Positions 1-10,536 of a DNA stretch of 64,000 nt are shown here, piece after piece. This DNA comes from Saccharomyces paradoxus (taxonomy: Eukaryota; Ascomycota; Saccharomycetes; Saccharomycetales; Saccharomycetaceae), in assembly GCF_002079055.1 (NCBI RefSeq), contig NC_047495.1, positions 124,001 to 188,000 of the forward strand, read 5' to 3'. Both the position numbers and the translations under genes were made by a program. Within the stretch, counting starts at the first letter, position 1. Every line of letters begins with the position of its first letter. Under the pieces are notes generated by a model. It ran no database searches, had not been told where the DNA came from, and saw only the letters and a program-made list of their open reading frames with translations.

Positions 1-508
1 AGCGCGAAAGGATCTGCGGAGATGAGCTTTGCCCCGCCATTACCCGTAGAAATATTACTCTTTTAGGCAATTGTGGATCAAAAGGGAAAATGCGGATGGT
101 GAAAAAAATTTTTGGAAATTTACTGCTTCAGATGGGGGAACTTTGTAAGTTCTTCCTTTTTTTTCGTAGAGGCTGGAAAAATCAGAGCAGTAAGAAATAG
201 AAGGTATGTACTGATTATTCTATTAAAAGCAAAAGTGCACGAAGATATTAAGGTGTGAAGCAATAACAGGAAAGGTACCGTGAGCTTAAAGTATCTTATT
301 TTAACGGATAAATAAAATTAAGATCAGATCGCGTACTACTATTATTTAAGGATCGCGTATTTCAAAAGCTACGCAGAAGAGGAAATAAATTGCGTGCAAT
401 CCCTGCGCTCTGCTCATACAAAAAGGCGCAAAACTAGTTAAAACTCTAGGACTAATTGCTGAACTTGAAAAAATAAATAAAGACAAAAATCAAAGTGGAT
501 GCCATATT
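1..508. other. Upstream flank of POG1
   Basis: No gene is seen here. The stretch is AT-rich and holds a Reb1-type site near its left end and the leader of POG1. A short upstream reading frame starts at 499 and overlaps the POG1 start. The window edge cuts off whatever lies to the left. Confidence 0.6.
40..46 (-). promoter_or_regulatory. Reb1-type binding site
   Basis: TTACCCG on the plus strand is the reverse complement of CGGGTAA, the core bound by the general regulatory factor Reb1. It lies about 460 bp upstream of POG1. The match is sequence only; occupancy is inferred. Confidence 0.4.
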
Positions 509-1564
509 ATGAAGCAGGAGCCACATAAACAATCCGAAGAAAAAGAGAAGCCGAAAGGACCAATGGCTACCGAAGGAGAACAACACACCTCATTGTCTTC
601 CGGTACTACTGTGACAGCTAGTACAGAGGACGAGAGGACCAACAGGAGGCCGGCAGGCTCATCACAAACAGGAAAGTCTATATCGCTACGAATAAGAATA
701 TTGAGACAACTTGGGATTGACGATATTCAAGAACTAGACGCAAGTGATACCGGCCTAGTGGAGCAATTTTTAAATGTACGATTGATAAACGACACAAAAG
801 AACTAGAAAAGATACGCGAGTCGAATCTTACGAAACTAAACCAAATTATTGATAAATGTGTGGAAAGTGACAAAATCAGTGATTTGACATTAAACAAGAT
901 TCTTGAGATGTCCATGAATAGAGATACAAATAATGACAACAATAATCATCTTACGATACCGTCCCCGGTAATGACAAAGAAACGTAAGATAAATGCATCC
1001 GAACTAGCAAGTCCACGAGGCCATAGAAGATACAGATCTGACATACCTACAGTGTCAGAAGTGGAGACAGGGGTCAGTTACCCTCAAATGCATCAGCAAC
1101 CAGGCGCATACACCTTACCTATGCCTGCAAATCAGTGGATGAATAACCCATATATGCAACCCCCGCAGCCACAAGTGCAGCAGATAATGCCGCAGTATTT
1201 GTATCCGCCAGGGATGGGTCCACAAGCACAACTGCCCACAATGAACTCAAACTCTGAGTCCCAGACTCCAGTGATGAGCTCACAATTTCTCTCATTGAAT
1301 CAGCATGGCCTTTACCAACAAAACATGGGTGCTCACCCCGTAATGAGTATGGGTCCACAGGCAAATATATACGGGCAGCAGCAACAGCAGCAACCTAGCC
1401 AAGAACGAGATCAGTCAAGAAAAAGTTTTAGTCATAGAAGGTCACAAAGTGCCAACATTTCCATGGCAAATTTTAGGTCGCCCATGCGAAATCCCCAGGC
1501 GGCTTCATCTCAAAGACCCGTCAACTTTCTCATTCATACACCAAAACATCCTCCTCCGACATGA
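509..1564 (+). CDS. POG1: Pog1, transcriptional activator of recovery from pheromone arrest
   Basis: The 351-residue protein has the length and near-identical sequence of S. cerevisiae Pog1, a nuclear protein that promotes recovery from alpha-factor arrest and sits at cell-cycle gene promoters. The first 60 residues are charged and Ser/Thr-rich. A conserved block around residues 60-135 precedes a basic KKRK patch near residue 156 that could be a nuclear signal. The second half is low-complexity, rich in Pro, Gln and Met, with a glutamine run near residue 290, and the C-terminus is basic and Ser-rich. The start is the conserved MKQEPH, although an out-of-frame ATG lies 10 nt upstream. The gene points the same way as QDR2 downstream. 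Confidence 0.95.
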   Translation: MKQEPHKQSEEKEKPKGPMATEGEQHTSLSSGTTVTASTEDERTNRRPAGSSQTGKSISLRIRILRQLGIDDIQELDASDTGLVEQFLNVRLINDTKELEKIRESNLTKLNQIIDKCVESDKISDLTLNKILEMSMNRDTNNDNNNHLTIPSPVMTKKRKINASELASPRGHRRYRSDIPTVSEVETGVSYPQMHQQPGAYTLPMPANQWMNNPYMQPPQPQVQQIMPQYLYPPGMGPQAQLPTMNSNSESQTPVMSSQFLSLNQHGLYQQNMGAHPVMSMGPQANIYGQQQQQQPSQERDQSRKSFSHRRSQSANISMANFRSPMRNPQAASSQRPVNFLIHTPKHPPPT

Positions 1565-2141
1565 CCTGCGGTGACTTTCATTTTTTATACCAACCTAATT
1601 TCTAGAACTATACCCCTCCGTAACCCTCATTCGATGCATTCGCCCACCTTTTACTTCAGTTCAAAAAAAATATATATCCATATATATGCTACAGTGTTAT
1701 TATTACGACTTCTTTACCTTTACTCTTTATTTTTCTTCAATGATGAAGAAAACAGGATACTAATTATATATGCTGTCATTTTGTATGAATTACTTTACTA
1801 TTCTGTCCACCCTGCACTTTACCCGACTGAGCGGCCGTAAAACGGAGGTAATAATCATTAGCATCCTGACCCCCCAAGGTCCGTGCCTTTTAGCACATAT
1901 TTTTTTCTCGAGAAAAGATGTCTTGGCTCAGATGGTGTCGTATGAGCTACTGGTATTTTTTTTTGTTGGCCCTGATGAAAACAGTGATGGCGGTTACAGA
2001 ATAGATAAACGGCGTCACCATCTTTTCTTAGATAAAGAACCAATCTTCAGATGATGTAGTATATAAATATACACTATAAAACGATCAGTCTATTGCTGTT
2101 CGTTTTCCATAGCAACTCTGCTCTTGGACTTGGGTACTACA
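1565..2141. other. POG1-QDR2 intergenic region
   Basis: This holds the POG1 3' flank, with AT-rich TATATA efficiency-type elements around 1670-1690, and the QDR2 promoter. A good TATA box (TATATAAA, 2060-2067) lies about 75 bp before the QDR2 start. Short open frames here show no conserved protein features and I treat them as chance. Confidence 0.55.
2060..2067 (+). promoter_or_regulatory. QDR2 TATA box
   Basis: TATATAAA is a full match to the yeast TATA consensus and lies about 75 bp upstream of the QDR2 start codon. This suits a regulated, stress-responsive promoter. Confidence 0.55.
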
Positions 2142-3848
2142 ATGATGGCAGGGCCAACTTCAAGTATAATGTTAGAGAATGATTTCGAGGATGAGCTTGC
2201 GGAGAGTATGCAGTCATACAATAAAGAAACTACAGATAAGTTGGCTCTACACAGAACCAAGAGTGTAAATCTAGAACCGGAGATCACAGCTCCCCCTCAT
2301 TCACGCTTTTCCCGTTCTTTCAAGACGGTGTTAATAGCTCAGTGCGCTTTCACTGGGTTTTTCTCTACTATAGCAGGTGCCATCTACTATCCCGTTCTGA
2401 GTGTTATAGAAAGAAAATTCGACATTGACGAGCAACTGGTGAACGTCACTGTTGTAGTGTATTTTGTATTTCAGGGTCTTGCTCCCACATTCATGGGCGG
2501 GTTTGCGGATTCGCTAGGTAGGAGACCAGTTGTGCTTGTCGCAATTATCATTTATTGCGGTGCCTGCATCGGTCTTGCTTGTGCTCAAACATACGCTCAA
2601 ATCATTGTACTACGGTGTCTACAAGCAGCCGGTATTTCACCTGTGATTGCGATCAATAGCGGAATTATGGGCGATATTACCACAAGAGCCGAGCGCGGTG
2701 GGTACGTTGGATATGTGGCTGGATTTCAAGTGCTAGGTTCTGCGTTCGGAGCGCTTATCGGTGCTGGGTTATCATCTAGATGGGGATGGAGAGCCATCTT
2801 TTGGTTCTTAGCAATTGGGTCTGGCATTTGCTTTTTAGCCTCGTTTCTGTTATTACCAGAAACAAAGAGAAACATATCAGGAAATGGTTCTGTGACCCCA
2901 AAATCATACTTAAATAGAGCACCAATTCTTGCCTTACCAATAGTAAGAAAATCATTGCATTTGGATAATCCAGATTACGAAACTTTGGAACGGCCCACGC
3001 AACTAAATTTATTGGCGCCATTCAAGATTTTGAAAGCTTATGAAATTTGCATACTTATGCTAATTGCGGGATTACAATTTGCCATGTATACCACTCACCT
3101 TACAGCGTTATCCACAGCTTTAAGTAAACAATATCGCTTGAGTGTTGCAAAAGTAGGATTATGTTACCTTCCCTCCGGTATTTGCACTTTATGTAGTATT
3201 GTCATTGCTGGAAGATATTTGAATTGGAATTACAGGGGAAGATTAAAAAACTATCAAAATTGGTTGGACAAGAAGAGATCAAAGCTTTTAGAGGAACACG
3301 ACAACGACCCTAATGTGGTGCAGAGTATTATAGAGAATGACCCCAAGTACACCTTTAACATCTTTAGGGCGAGATTGCAACCTGCATTTGTCACCTTAAT
3401 ATTAAGTAGTAGCGGATTTTGTGCATATGGCTGGTGTATTACCGTGAAAGCTCCCTTAGCGGCGGTTCTTTGCATGAGCGGATTTGCGTCGCTCTTCTCC
3501 AATTGCATTTTGACTTTTTCAACCACCCTAATTGTTGACCTTTTTCCTACAAAGACATCTACAGCTACAGGATGTTTAAACCTTTTCAGATGCATTTTGT
3601 CTGCTGTGTTTATAGCTGCATTGAGTAAAATGGTAGAAAAAATGAAATACGGAGGTGTTTTTACATTTTTGGGGGCTTTAACCTCCTCCTCGTCAATACT
3701 TTTATTTATTCTCTTGAGACAAGGTAAAGAATTAGCTTTCAAGAGGAAAAATCAAGAACTGGGCGTAAAACAAGAAGCAAAGCTTCTTGAAACAAAGGAA
3801 GATGTTCCTTTTGATCGCTTCACTACCGAGGAAGAAGAATTGGAGTGA
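2142..3848 (+). CDS. QDR2: Qdr2, multidrug:H+ antiporter (MFS, DHA1 family)
   Basis: This is a plasma-membrane major facilitator with about 12 membrane segments, exporting quinidine, barban and other compounds and linked in S. cerevisiae to potassium and copper balance. The MFS signature ([13 protein letters not shown]) follows the second segment, and a long cytoplasmic loop (roughly residues 250-300) splits the two halves. The first ATG in frame is 2142, with another at 2145; the S. cerevisiae protein begins at the equivalent of the second. From memory, the S. cerevisiae protein ends soon after KKQELGVN at about 542 residues. Here the frame runs on for about 25 more, mostly acidic residues. 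It is a tandem paralog of QDR1 downstream: protein similarity is high but synonymous sites differ, so the duplication is old. Confidence 0.95.
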   Translation: MMAGPTSSIMLENDFEDELAESMQSYNKETTDKLALHRTKSVNLEPEITAPPHSRFSRSFKTVLIAQCAFTGFFSTIAGAIYYPVLSVIERKFDIDEQLVNVTVVVYFVFQGLAPTFMGGFADSLGRRPVVLVAIIIYCGACIGLACAQTYAQIIVLRCLQAAGISPVIAINSGIMGDITTRAERGGYVGYVAGFQVLGSAFGALIGAGLSSRWGWRAIFWFLAIGSGICFLASFLLLPETKRNISGNGSVTPKSYLNRAPILALPIVRKSLHLDNPDYETLERPTQLNLLAPFKILKAYEICILMLIAGLQFAMYTTHLTALSTALSKQYRLSVAKVGLCYLPSGICTLCSIVIAGRYLNWNYRGRLKNYQNWLDKKRSKLLEEHDNDPNVVQSIIENDPKYTFNIFRARLQPAFVTLILSSSGFCAYGWCITVKAPLAAVLCMSGFASLFSNCILTFSTTLIVDLFPTKTSTATGCLNLFRCILSAVFIAALSKMVEKMKYGGVFTFLGALTSSSSILLFILLRQGKELAFKRKNQELGVKQEAKLLETKEDVPFDRFTTEEEELE

Positions 3849-4317
3849 TAGATACTCTCGAAATAAGAGATAATAATAAGTACATTTTTTTAAACCAGAA
3901 TTCTATAATAGCTAAATCAGAACTAGCGGCACAACTTCCTAACATAAGACAGCCAGTGTTGAGTTTTGCCTTTATTATTCTCCGCCAATTTTTTGCCAAG
4001 GCCGAAACTATACTAGAGATGCGAAATTCGGAGATTCGGGTTCCATGCCTCTGGCTCCGCTATTAAGGGACCCTTTATCGCACCTTCTTGTTTTGGAGTT
4101 TCTTCTAGTTGACAACGTCCTGGTAAGTCCAAAGTTTTGGAGAAATTTATGTTCTTGTAGCAAATGTCTTCTTGCCAAGAAAAAAAAAGGAAGTAAGAAA
4201 CAAGCGTTCGAAGGAATTTATTCTTGCTTAAAAGAAAAAGTGATAAATCCTTGAGGTTACCATCTTTCATCAATAAGAATTAACAAATAGTTTACGAAGC
4301 AGCTCTATAAGTATATC
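3849..4317. other. QDR2-QDR1 intergenic region
   Basis: This holds the QDR2 terminator region and the QDR1 promoter. A purine-rich tract lies at 4180-4200 and a TATAAG element about 15 bp before the QDR1 ATG. I see no gene. Confidence 0.5.
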
Positions 4318-6009
4318 ATGGGCAAACAACAAATTGCTGTAATGCCTAATGCATATATGCTTAGGGATGAACACGAAAAATCGAATAGGGCTGGCGAGGA
4401 CAGATTGGGCTTAGATCTCATGGATAATAATGACACCGAAATATCCAGTCCTCATTCTGAAGTAGATAATGAATCAAATCTTAATACGGTGCCCTATTCA
4501 AGGTTCAGTCATAACCAAAAAATGCTTCTTGTCGTTCAGTGCGCCTTCACTGGCTTTTTTTCAACCGTGGCAGGGTCCATCTACTATCCTGTGCTTACTA
4601 TTATTGAGAGGAAATTTAACATTACTGAAGAGTCAGCTAATTTCACTATTGTGGTTTATTTTATCTTCCAAGGGCTGGCACCTTCAATCATGGGTGGTTT
4701 AGCTGATACATTTGGAAGGCGGCCTGTTGTATTATGGGCAATCTTAACCTACTTCTGTGCTTGCATTGGACTGGCATGTTCACATGATTATGCTCAAATC
4801 CTGGCTCTGAGGTGTTTACAAGCAGCAGGTATTTCTCCCGTTATCGCAATAAATAGTGGAATAATGGGAGATGTAACGACAAAGGTAGAGAGGGGTGGTT
4901 ATGTTGGATTAGTTGCAGGCTTCCAAGTCGTCGGGACTGCATTCGGTGCATTGATTGGTGCCGGTTTATCATCGAGGTGGGGTTGGAGGGCAATTTTTTG
5001 GTTTCTGGCTATTGGTTCCGGAATTTGTCTAGTTTTTTCGACTCTATTGTTGCCAGAAACAAAGAGGACTTTGGTGGGAAACGGTTCCGTAACACCGAAG
5101 TCTTTTTTGAATAGGTCTTTAATATTACATGTTGATGCTGTAAGAAAAACGCTACATTTAGATGAGCCTGATTTGGACGCGTTAGAACCACGCACTAAAG
5201 TAGACTTTTTGGCATCTTTAAAAATTTTGCACATACGAGAAATAGATATTTTATTGTCTATCGCTGGCCTGCAATTTTCCACGTGGACCACTCATCAAAC
5301 AGCTTTAACAACTGTATTGAGCAAAAAATACAAATTATCAGTTTCAAAAATTGGTCTTTGCTTTTTACCTGCAGGAATTTCAACACTGACAAGCATTATC
5401 TCGGCTGGTCGATATTTAAATTGGAGCTATAGAACAAGGAAGGTTAAGTATAACAGATGGATTAAAGAACAAGAATTGCAGCTGATGGAGCAATATAAAG
5501 GTGACCAAAATAAAGTAGCGGAATCTATTCACTCAAATTCTCACTATACGTTCAATTTGGTAGAAGCAAGGTTGCATCCAGCATTTGTGACACTTCTCTT
5601 CAGTAGCATTGGCTTTACCGCATTTGGGTGGTGTATTTCGGTGAAAGCTCCTCTCGCTGCCGTTTTGTGCACAAGTGCATTTGCAAGTTTGTTTTCAAAT
5701 TGTATTTTAACTTTCTCTACTACTTTGATTGTGGATCTCTTTCCATCTAAGGCTTCTACTGCAACAGGTTGCTTAAATTTATTTAGATGTCTTTTATCCG
5801 CAATTTTCATTGCGGCACTGACTAAGATGGTCGAGAAGATGAAGTATGGTGGTGTTTTTACATTTTTGAGTGCCATGACTTCATCTTCGTCCTTTTTATT
5901 ATTTTATCTTCTGAAGAATGGGAAACAACTATCGTTCGATAGGATTAGGGCAAATGATAAGTCGGCTGAAAGGTCGGCTGGTAAAAATTCTGAAAAAGTT
6001 CCGACATGA
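4318..6009 (+). CDS. QDR1: Qdr1, multidrug:H+ antiporter (MFS, DHA1 family)
   Basis: The 563-residue protein is the same length as S. cerevisiae Qdr1, a plasma-membrane exporter giving resistance to quinidine, ketoconazole, fluconazole and barban. It has a cytoplasmic N-tail of about 65 residues, twelve predicted membrane segments and the MFS loop [13 protein letters not shown]. The central loop carries the GNGSVTPKS segment shared with Qdr2. The two proteins are nearly identical from YYPVL through the conserved [11 protein letters not shown] segment, which marks them as tandem duplicates, while the N- and C-tails differ. It is convergent with RPI1. Confidence 0.96.
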   Translation: MGKQQIAVMPNAYMLRDEHEKSNRAGEDRLGLDLMDNNDTEISSPHSEVDNESNLNTVPYSRFSHNQKMLLVVQCAFTGFFSTVAGSIYYPVLTIIERKFNITEESANFTIVVYFIFQGLAPSIMGGLADTFGRRPVVLWAILTYFCACIGLACSHDYAQILALRCLQAAGISPVIAINSGIMGDVTTKVERGGYVGLVAGFQVVGTAFGALIGAGLSSRWGWRAIFWFLAIGSGICLVFSTLLLPETKRTLVGNGSVTPKSFLNRSLILHVDAVRKTLHLDEPDLDALEPRTKVDFLASLKILHIREIDILLSIAGLQFSTWTTHQTALTTVLSKKYKLSVSKIGLCFLPAGISTLTSIISAGRYLNWSYRTRKVKYNRWIKEQELQLMEQYKGDQNKVAESIHSNSHYTFNLVEARLHPAFVTLLFSSIGFTAFGWCISVKAPLAAVLCTSAFASLFSNCILTFSTTLIVDLFPSKASTATGCLNLFRCLLSAIFIAALTKMVEKMKYGGVFTFLSAMTSSSSFLLFYLLKNGKQLSFDRIRANDKSAERSAGKNSEKVPT

Positions 6010-6557
6010 AGAAAAAAAATGTCTTAAAACTAAAAGTCCCTGCCCCCCCCCACTTTCCAGAAACAGATATCTATCTATATTTTATAAGTCATACGGCACC
6101 ATTTGAAATATTTAAATTCCTTGATTAGATCACATAAAAAATTTTCGCCCTCTTTTTCTCTTTTTGATTGTTCAAATAAACAAAACATAAACTGCTCCAA
6201 CCTAAAGGACTAAACTCCAGAAAGTCGAAAATGAGCAATAAAAATATTTCATAGTGACATGATCGTTAAGTCCCATTTATTTTCACCTATTCTTGAGCAG
6301 AAAGTTAGATATTGAATGGGCATAAATATAAATGTATATAGAAATAATATTGTCTTGTTTCCCCGGAGAAGTAAACGAAATGAAATAACATACAAAAAAC
6401 AGACATAATATTTAAAACAGAAATGAAATGAGCATTTAAAATTAATTAAAAGGTGAAACGACGAATTGAAAATTATTGATGAGTATGAAGGAAAACAAGG
6501 GATGTGCTTGAATTAAAAGAGTTGAAAATGTATAGTGGAGCCTTCCAAATATATCCT
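6010..6557. other. QDR1-RPI1 convergent intergenic region
   Basis: Two 3' flanks meet here. The stretch is very AT-rich, holds a run of nine C at 6043-6051, and contains a strong match to an ARS consensus at 6179-6191 (listed separately). I see no coding sequence. Confidence 0.55.
6179..6191 (-). other. Candidate replication origin core (ACS)
   Basis: The minus strand reads TTTATGTTTTGTT, an exact match to the extended ARS consensus core TTTAYRTTTWGTT. It sits in an AT-rich gap between convergent genes, a usual place for yeast origins. I recall an ARS mapped close to this position in S. cerevisiae (ARS911). Origin function is inferred. Confidence 0.45.
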
Positions 6558-7797
6558 TTAATGTTGCATAAAATTTTCTGAGTCTGAAGTTGGGACATTA
6601 CGCAACGGTTTATTTTGTTGGTAAAATTTATGATTTAATTGCTTAACTTCATTTTTTAGACTATTAACTTGTTCCTTTAAATTTTCAATAGTATTGAACA
6701 TTGTTTGCCACATGTAGAAGACATCCGCAGAGAAAACTGGGGAAATTTGCTCTTGTTCTTGCGTATCGCGCGGTAGCTGTATAGGCACTGTCTGCTGAAA
6801 GAAAGGGGATGGTGGAGTTTGCAGGATTAAATTATCTGCTGGTGCTGATGACAAAAGAGAAAACTGGGCCGGACTGATGAAGGAAGGTTCCCCTTTGGTA
6901 TCCAAAGCTGGCAAAGATTCCAGTTTATCGAGGTCGATACTGGATTGGATATGCTCTGGTGTACTGAAGACATTAGTACCATGATTACTATTATTATTAA
7001 TGTTATTATTCATATTATTGCTATTATTATTATTGTTACTATTATTATTATTAATATTATGATTATTAATATTATTATCACCATTATGATTATTAGTATT
7101 ATCATTAGTACCATTTTTGTTCGGTTTCAACGTTTTTTGCGACTTGAGTATAATGTTTCCGTTTACAAAACTGAAAGTGTTTTGTAATTGCACTAGCAAA
7201 TATTGCATTCTTGATAATTTTGACGGATCAAAATTTAAATTTGAGTTTGCTTCTTGTTTTGATTTTTTTTTTCTTTTGTTTTATTTTCTTTGAGGGATGC
7301 ACTTTCAAAGACTTAGTGTATAAGACTTTAAATCTATCATGGCATTGACGAGAGTTTCTCTCGTACCCATATTGTTGGAATAAGATTTTTGAGATCTTTT
7401 TCCAAAAATTTTTCATAGGCTTGAAATATTCTACGAATGTTAGTAATTGGGAATTATTCATTATAGTAGTAATGAATGCTATGTCTTCAGGTTCTTTCCA
7501 TTTTTTCCTTATCTGTCTTGCAGACGAGGAAGATGAATTAGAGTGGTTTAGCTCGTTTTCGTCAATGGAACCTGAGTTCGAGTTCGAGTTCGAGTTCGAA
7601 TTCGAGTTTGAATTTGAATTTGAATTCGAACTGCAAGTTATCCTTGGAGTAATTAAAGAGCTATCCGAACCCGTTTCTTCATTAAAATTTGAAGTAATGG
7701 GTGTGTTTAAATTTGGCGAATAATCGGGGAAATTTTTATTTATGGTGCTTGACTCATCCATTAGGTTCAACTTCGGTTGAAGATATTCCAAGTACAT
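6558..7797 (-). CDS. RPI1: Rpi1, transcription factor; reading frame broken by one frameshift
   Basis: S. cerevisiae Rpi1 (407 residues) was found as a dampener of Ras-cAMP signalling and acts as a transcription factor for cell-wall and stress genes. The first part (7797 to about 7270) holds the conserved MYLEYLQPKL start, a Ser-Asn repeat, and a basic DNA-binding-like domain (KKWKEPED to DRFKVLYTKS). The second part (about 7270 to 6558) holds the Asn-rich repeat and the conserved C-terminus with a short coiled coil. The two parts are in different frames. They meet at a run of ten A on the coding strand (plus 7263-7272). With nine A the frame would continue into the conserved KQEANSNLNFDPSKL segment. 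This is either a real null allele or a homopolymer error in the assembly. Confidence 0.85.
6985..7110 (-). repeat. Asn-codon trinucleotide repeat in RPI1
   Basis: Imperfect AAT/AAC repeats encode an Asn-rich tract with His, Ser and Ile interruptions. The tract is known to vary in length between yeast strains. Confidence 0.8.
7569..7631 (-). repeat. Ser-Asn hexanucleotide repeat in RPI1
   Basis: About ten tandem 6-bp units (GAGTTC, GAATTC or GAATTT on the plus strand) encode an alternating Ser-Asn run near Rpi1 residues 56-76. Hexamer repeats of this kind expand and shrink in frame. Confidence 0.85.
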
Positions 7798-9127
7798 TTT
7801 GTGAATATCAGAAATAAAATGAAGAAAAAAAAAGACTAAAAAAAAAGGACTGAGGAATAACTAAACGAATACGATAATATGATATAATATCATGAACTAT
7901 AGTCTGGATAACCAAACGGGAAAAAACAAAAAAGTCAAACTGCAAAGAAAAAAAAAAAAGGGTAGCTTTAGTATTACGAAAACTATTAGTTCTTTCTTTA
8001 ATTTGAACAAGAAAAACAGAATATAAGAATAATAATACTGTCTAGGATGCGAAAATAAAGAACAATACGACCGTCCCTTATTTATATATAGTCCACTAGC
8101 AATAATCCCAACCAATATAATATGCAAGAAAATAACGAAGTAAGGAACAAGCACAATGGTATGTCCGGTCTTGAAAAAGTTTAAAAGAATACTCGACCAA
8201 AGGTGCTAGGGAGGGCGACGCATTTTAACTTTGCAACAACAGAATGCCAGATGCGGTGTCAACCTCACAAGATCGGCTCTGCTATCTGCAAGCTGCGGCA
8301 AGTACTAGAGAAAATTCCATTCCCGTCGACAAAATTTGACTGACCCCCTCGGTCTACGTTTCTCAGCTAATCCAAATGTGGAAGACAACAACCTCGACGA
8401 TTCCTTCTTCCGTAATTTAAGTTTGCCCAGGTAAAATTTTATACTTGTTTTACGTAAGAGAAAGATGCGCAGATCCTTTAAAGTTACCTTCAAGCAAATC
8501 CAGAAGCACAAGTGGCAGGAGGAAAAAGACATGAAGCAGGAGTAGTCAACCGCAAAAAACCCCGCGGGCTAGTTGTTCTGCACATTTTTGATGAGTTTGT
8601 TCGTAAGACAAAGTCCCAACTTAGGGTAGTAAATAACTATATTCTGCACACTCTTAAAGCAGCCACCTCGTTTAATTTTGCATGCTTATATAAGCATATA
8701 AACGAAGTACCTGAGGACCTGCATCGGCCGGCCCATGTGAAAAGCAAATATCTATGTTTTCTTCTTCTTTACTATGGAAATCGTTGGAGTCCAGCTATGC
8801 ATATGCGTAAGAAAAGAAAATGAGGGACGTTTCGCAGGAAAGCACGCTTGCATACTGCGCACAAGTGAGGAGAGGGGACCTGTAATGCTTTTGTATTTTA
8901 AAGACTCCGAAATTAGTCACATGTACTTTTGCAGATGCACGCAAGAATACATAATCAATCATAGTGAACATACCTCCCTAAGGAAAGGTAAATGCCTCTG
9001 AACGGGTGTTGGAGTCATGCGGAGATGTCTAAAGGAAAACACTTTGATAAGCATAAGGAAACATAACACATCTATCTATCTCATTTCCTCTCTTGCAATA
9101 AACACATAAAATAAATCCCTTATCTGG

Positions 9128-9135
9128 TCACGTGA
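9128..9135. promoter_or_regulatory. Cbf1-type E-box
   Basis: TCACGTGA is the palindromic core bound by Cbf1, about 540 bp upstream of RHO3. Sequence match only. Confidence 0.4.
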
Positions 9136-9429
9136 AATAAACTTCGGGTGTGTTGTAAGAATGGAAGGAGTAAGCGAAACTCAAATTGAGGCCACTTACC
9201 AATTTCGGCCGAGCCCGGCCACTTCCGGCCCAGAACCACCCATCGGCCAAAATTTTTCTTGGAAGAGCGTTACCGCACCTACGCGAAGAATGGCAATTAT
9301 AGATAAGAAATACAAGGAAGAGGGGGTGTGGATGAGCTTTTCTACAAAAACTGCAAAGCGGCCGGGAAACCCCAAGGATGTTCTTGACATGGAAGAACAG
9401 GATTACCCGAAATTGAGGCACTGATGCCA

Positions 9430-9436
9430 TTACCCG
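9430..9436 (-). promoter_or_regulatory. Reb1-type site upstream of RHO3
   Basis: TTACCCG is the Reb1 core (reverse of CGGGTAA) about 235 bp before the RHO3 start, followed by a T-run. This is a typical nucleosome-depleted promoter arrangement. Confidence 0.5.
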
Positions 9437-9670
9437 TTAAATAGTATCTTTTTTTTTTATCATTCTTGACATTCGTGAAAATTGGTAAACAGTAAAAAGA
9501 AAAGAAAAGAACGAAAAAACATGTATTATTTTGAATTTACTGAAAAATAGGCAACCATTGATTTTCGTTTTTTCATTCTTCTCATCTCTAGCTCTGGTTA
9601 GCACCTTTTTACTTCATAACAACAAGTTTTCAGTAAAATCTACAATAGTGCAAGAAAAAGGGAAAGAAAC

Positions 9671-10366
9671 ATGTCATTTCTATGTGGGTCAGCTTCAACG
9701 TCAAATAAACCGATCGAAAGAAAGATCGTAATTCTGGGCGATGGTGCCTGTGGTAAAACTTCGTTACTGAACGTTTTCACCAGAGGTTATTTTCCCGAAG
9801 TATATGAACCCACTGTTTTTGAAAACTATATCCATGATATTTTTGTTGACAGTAAACATATCACGCTGTCATTGTGGGATACTGCGGGCCAAGAGGAATT
9901 TGATAGGTTACGATCATTGTCTTATTCAGATACACAATGTATAATGTTATGTTTCAGTATTGACTCACGCGATTCTTTAGAGAATGTCCAAAATAAGTGG
10001 GTTGGTGAAATCACCGATCATTGTGAAGGCGTCAAATTAGTCTTAGTTGCACTAAAATGCGACCTAAGAAACAGTGAAACCGAATCGAATGCCATCACAC
10101 CGAACAACATCCAACAGGATAACAGTGTTTCCAACGACAACGGCAATAACATAAATAGCACCTCCAACACCAAAAACCTGATAAGCTATGAAGAAGGTCT
10201 AGCTATGGCTAAGAAGATTGGTGCGCTGCGTTATTTGGAATGTAGCGCTAAACTAAATAAAGGTGTGAACGAAGCTTTCACAGAAGCCGCAAGAGTTGCT
10301 TTAACCGCGGGCCCAGTAGCAACCGAAGTGAAAAGCGACAGTGGATCCAGCTGTACCGTTATGTAA
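9671..10366 (+). CDS. RHO3: Rho3, Rho-family GTPase for polarized exocytosis
   Basis: The 231-residue small GTPase matches S. cerevisiae Rho3 in length. It acts at the plasma membrane of the bud, signalling to the exocyst (Exo70), Myo2 and formins for polarized secretion and actin organisation. The P-loop GDGACGKT lies at about residue 24, the switch II motif WDTAGQE at about residue 75, and the base-recognition segment reads ALKCDL. An Asn/Ser-rich insert of about 35 residues (roughly 137-172) is typical of Rho3. The C-terminus CTVM is a CaaX box for prenylation, with an N-terminal Cys that is palmitoylated in S. cerevisiae. It converges on PRM5. Confidence 0.97.
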   Translation: MSFLCGSASTSNKPIERKIVILGDGACGKTSLLNVFTRGYFPEVYEPTVFENYIHDIFVDSKHITLSLWDTAGQEEFDRLRSLSYSDTQCIMLCFSIDSRDSLENVQNKWVGEITDHCEGVKLVLVALKCDLRNSETESNAITPNNIQQDNSVSNDNGNNINSTSNTKNLISYEEGLAMAKKIGALRYLECSAKLNKGVNEAFTEAARVALTAGPVATEVKSDSGSSCTVM

Positions 10367-10536
10367 CATAATAAGACACGGACACACACAAAAAAAGAAC
10401 ATAACCAAAAAGAGAGACTAAAGGAACGATATATAATAAGTACGAGAGACTAATAATACTCCTACTATTTTATATTTTTTATGTAATTACTACTACTGCT
10501 TAAAAAAAAGAAAATATTGCAAAATATTATAAGTTT

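Larger units (their letters stand above)
7798..9670. other. Long RPI1-RHO3 divergent intergenic region
   Basis: This 1.9-kb stretch lies between divergent genes and I see no gene I can support. Open frames of up to about 100 codons occur but show no domain and are often open on both strands. Visible sites are a stress-response element AGGGG (8873-8877), a Cbf1-type TCACGTGA (9128-9135) and a Reb1-type TTACCCG (9430-9436). A GC-richer patch with several GGCC motifs lies at 9205-9245. Such a long gap suggests complex promoters or noncoding transcription. Confidence 0.5.

Noticed and set aside
3254-3742. 162-codon open frame antisense to QDR2, with a similar one antisense to QDR1 (5544-5876)
   Set aside because: Both mirror the same conserved coding segment in the paralogs, so their similarity reflects the sense genes. 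No independent features.
2142-6009. Recent gene conversion between QDR2 and QDR1
   Set aside because: Protein identity is high, but silent positions differ throughout the conserved segments compared by eye, so conversion need not be invoked.
8512-9430. Open frames of 75-103 codons between RPI1 and RHO3
   Set aside because: No domain, no membrane or signal pattern, and some stretches are open on both strands. Chance frames in a long gap are expected.
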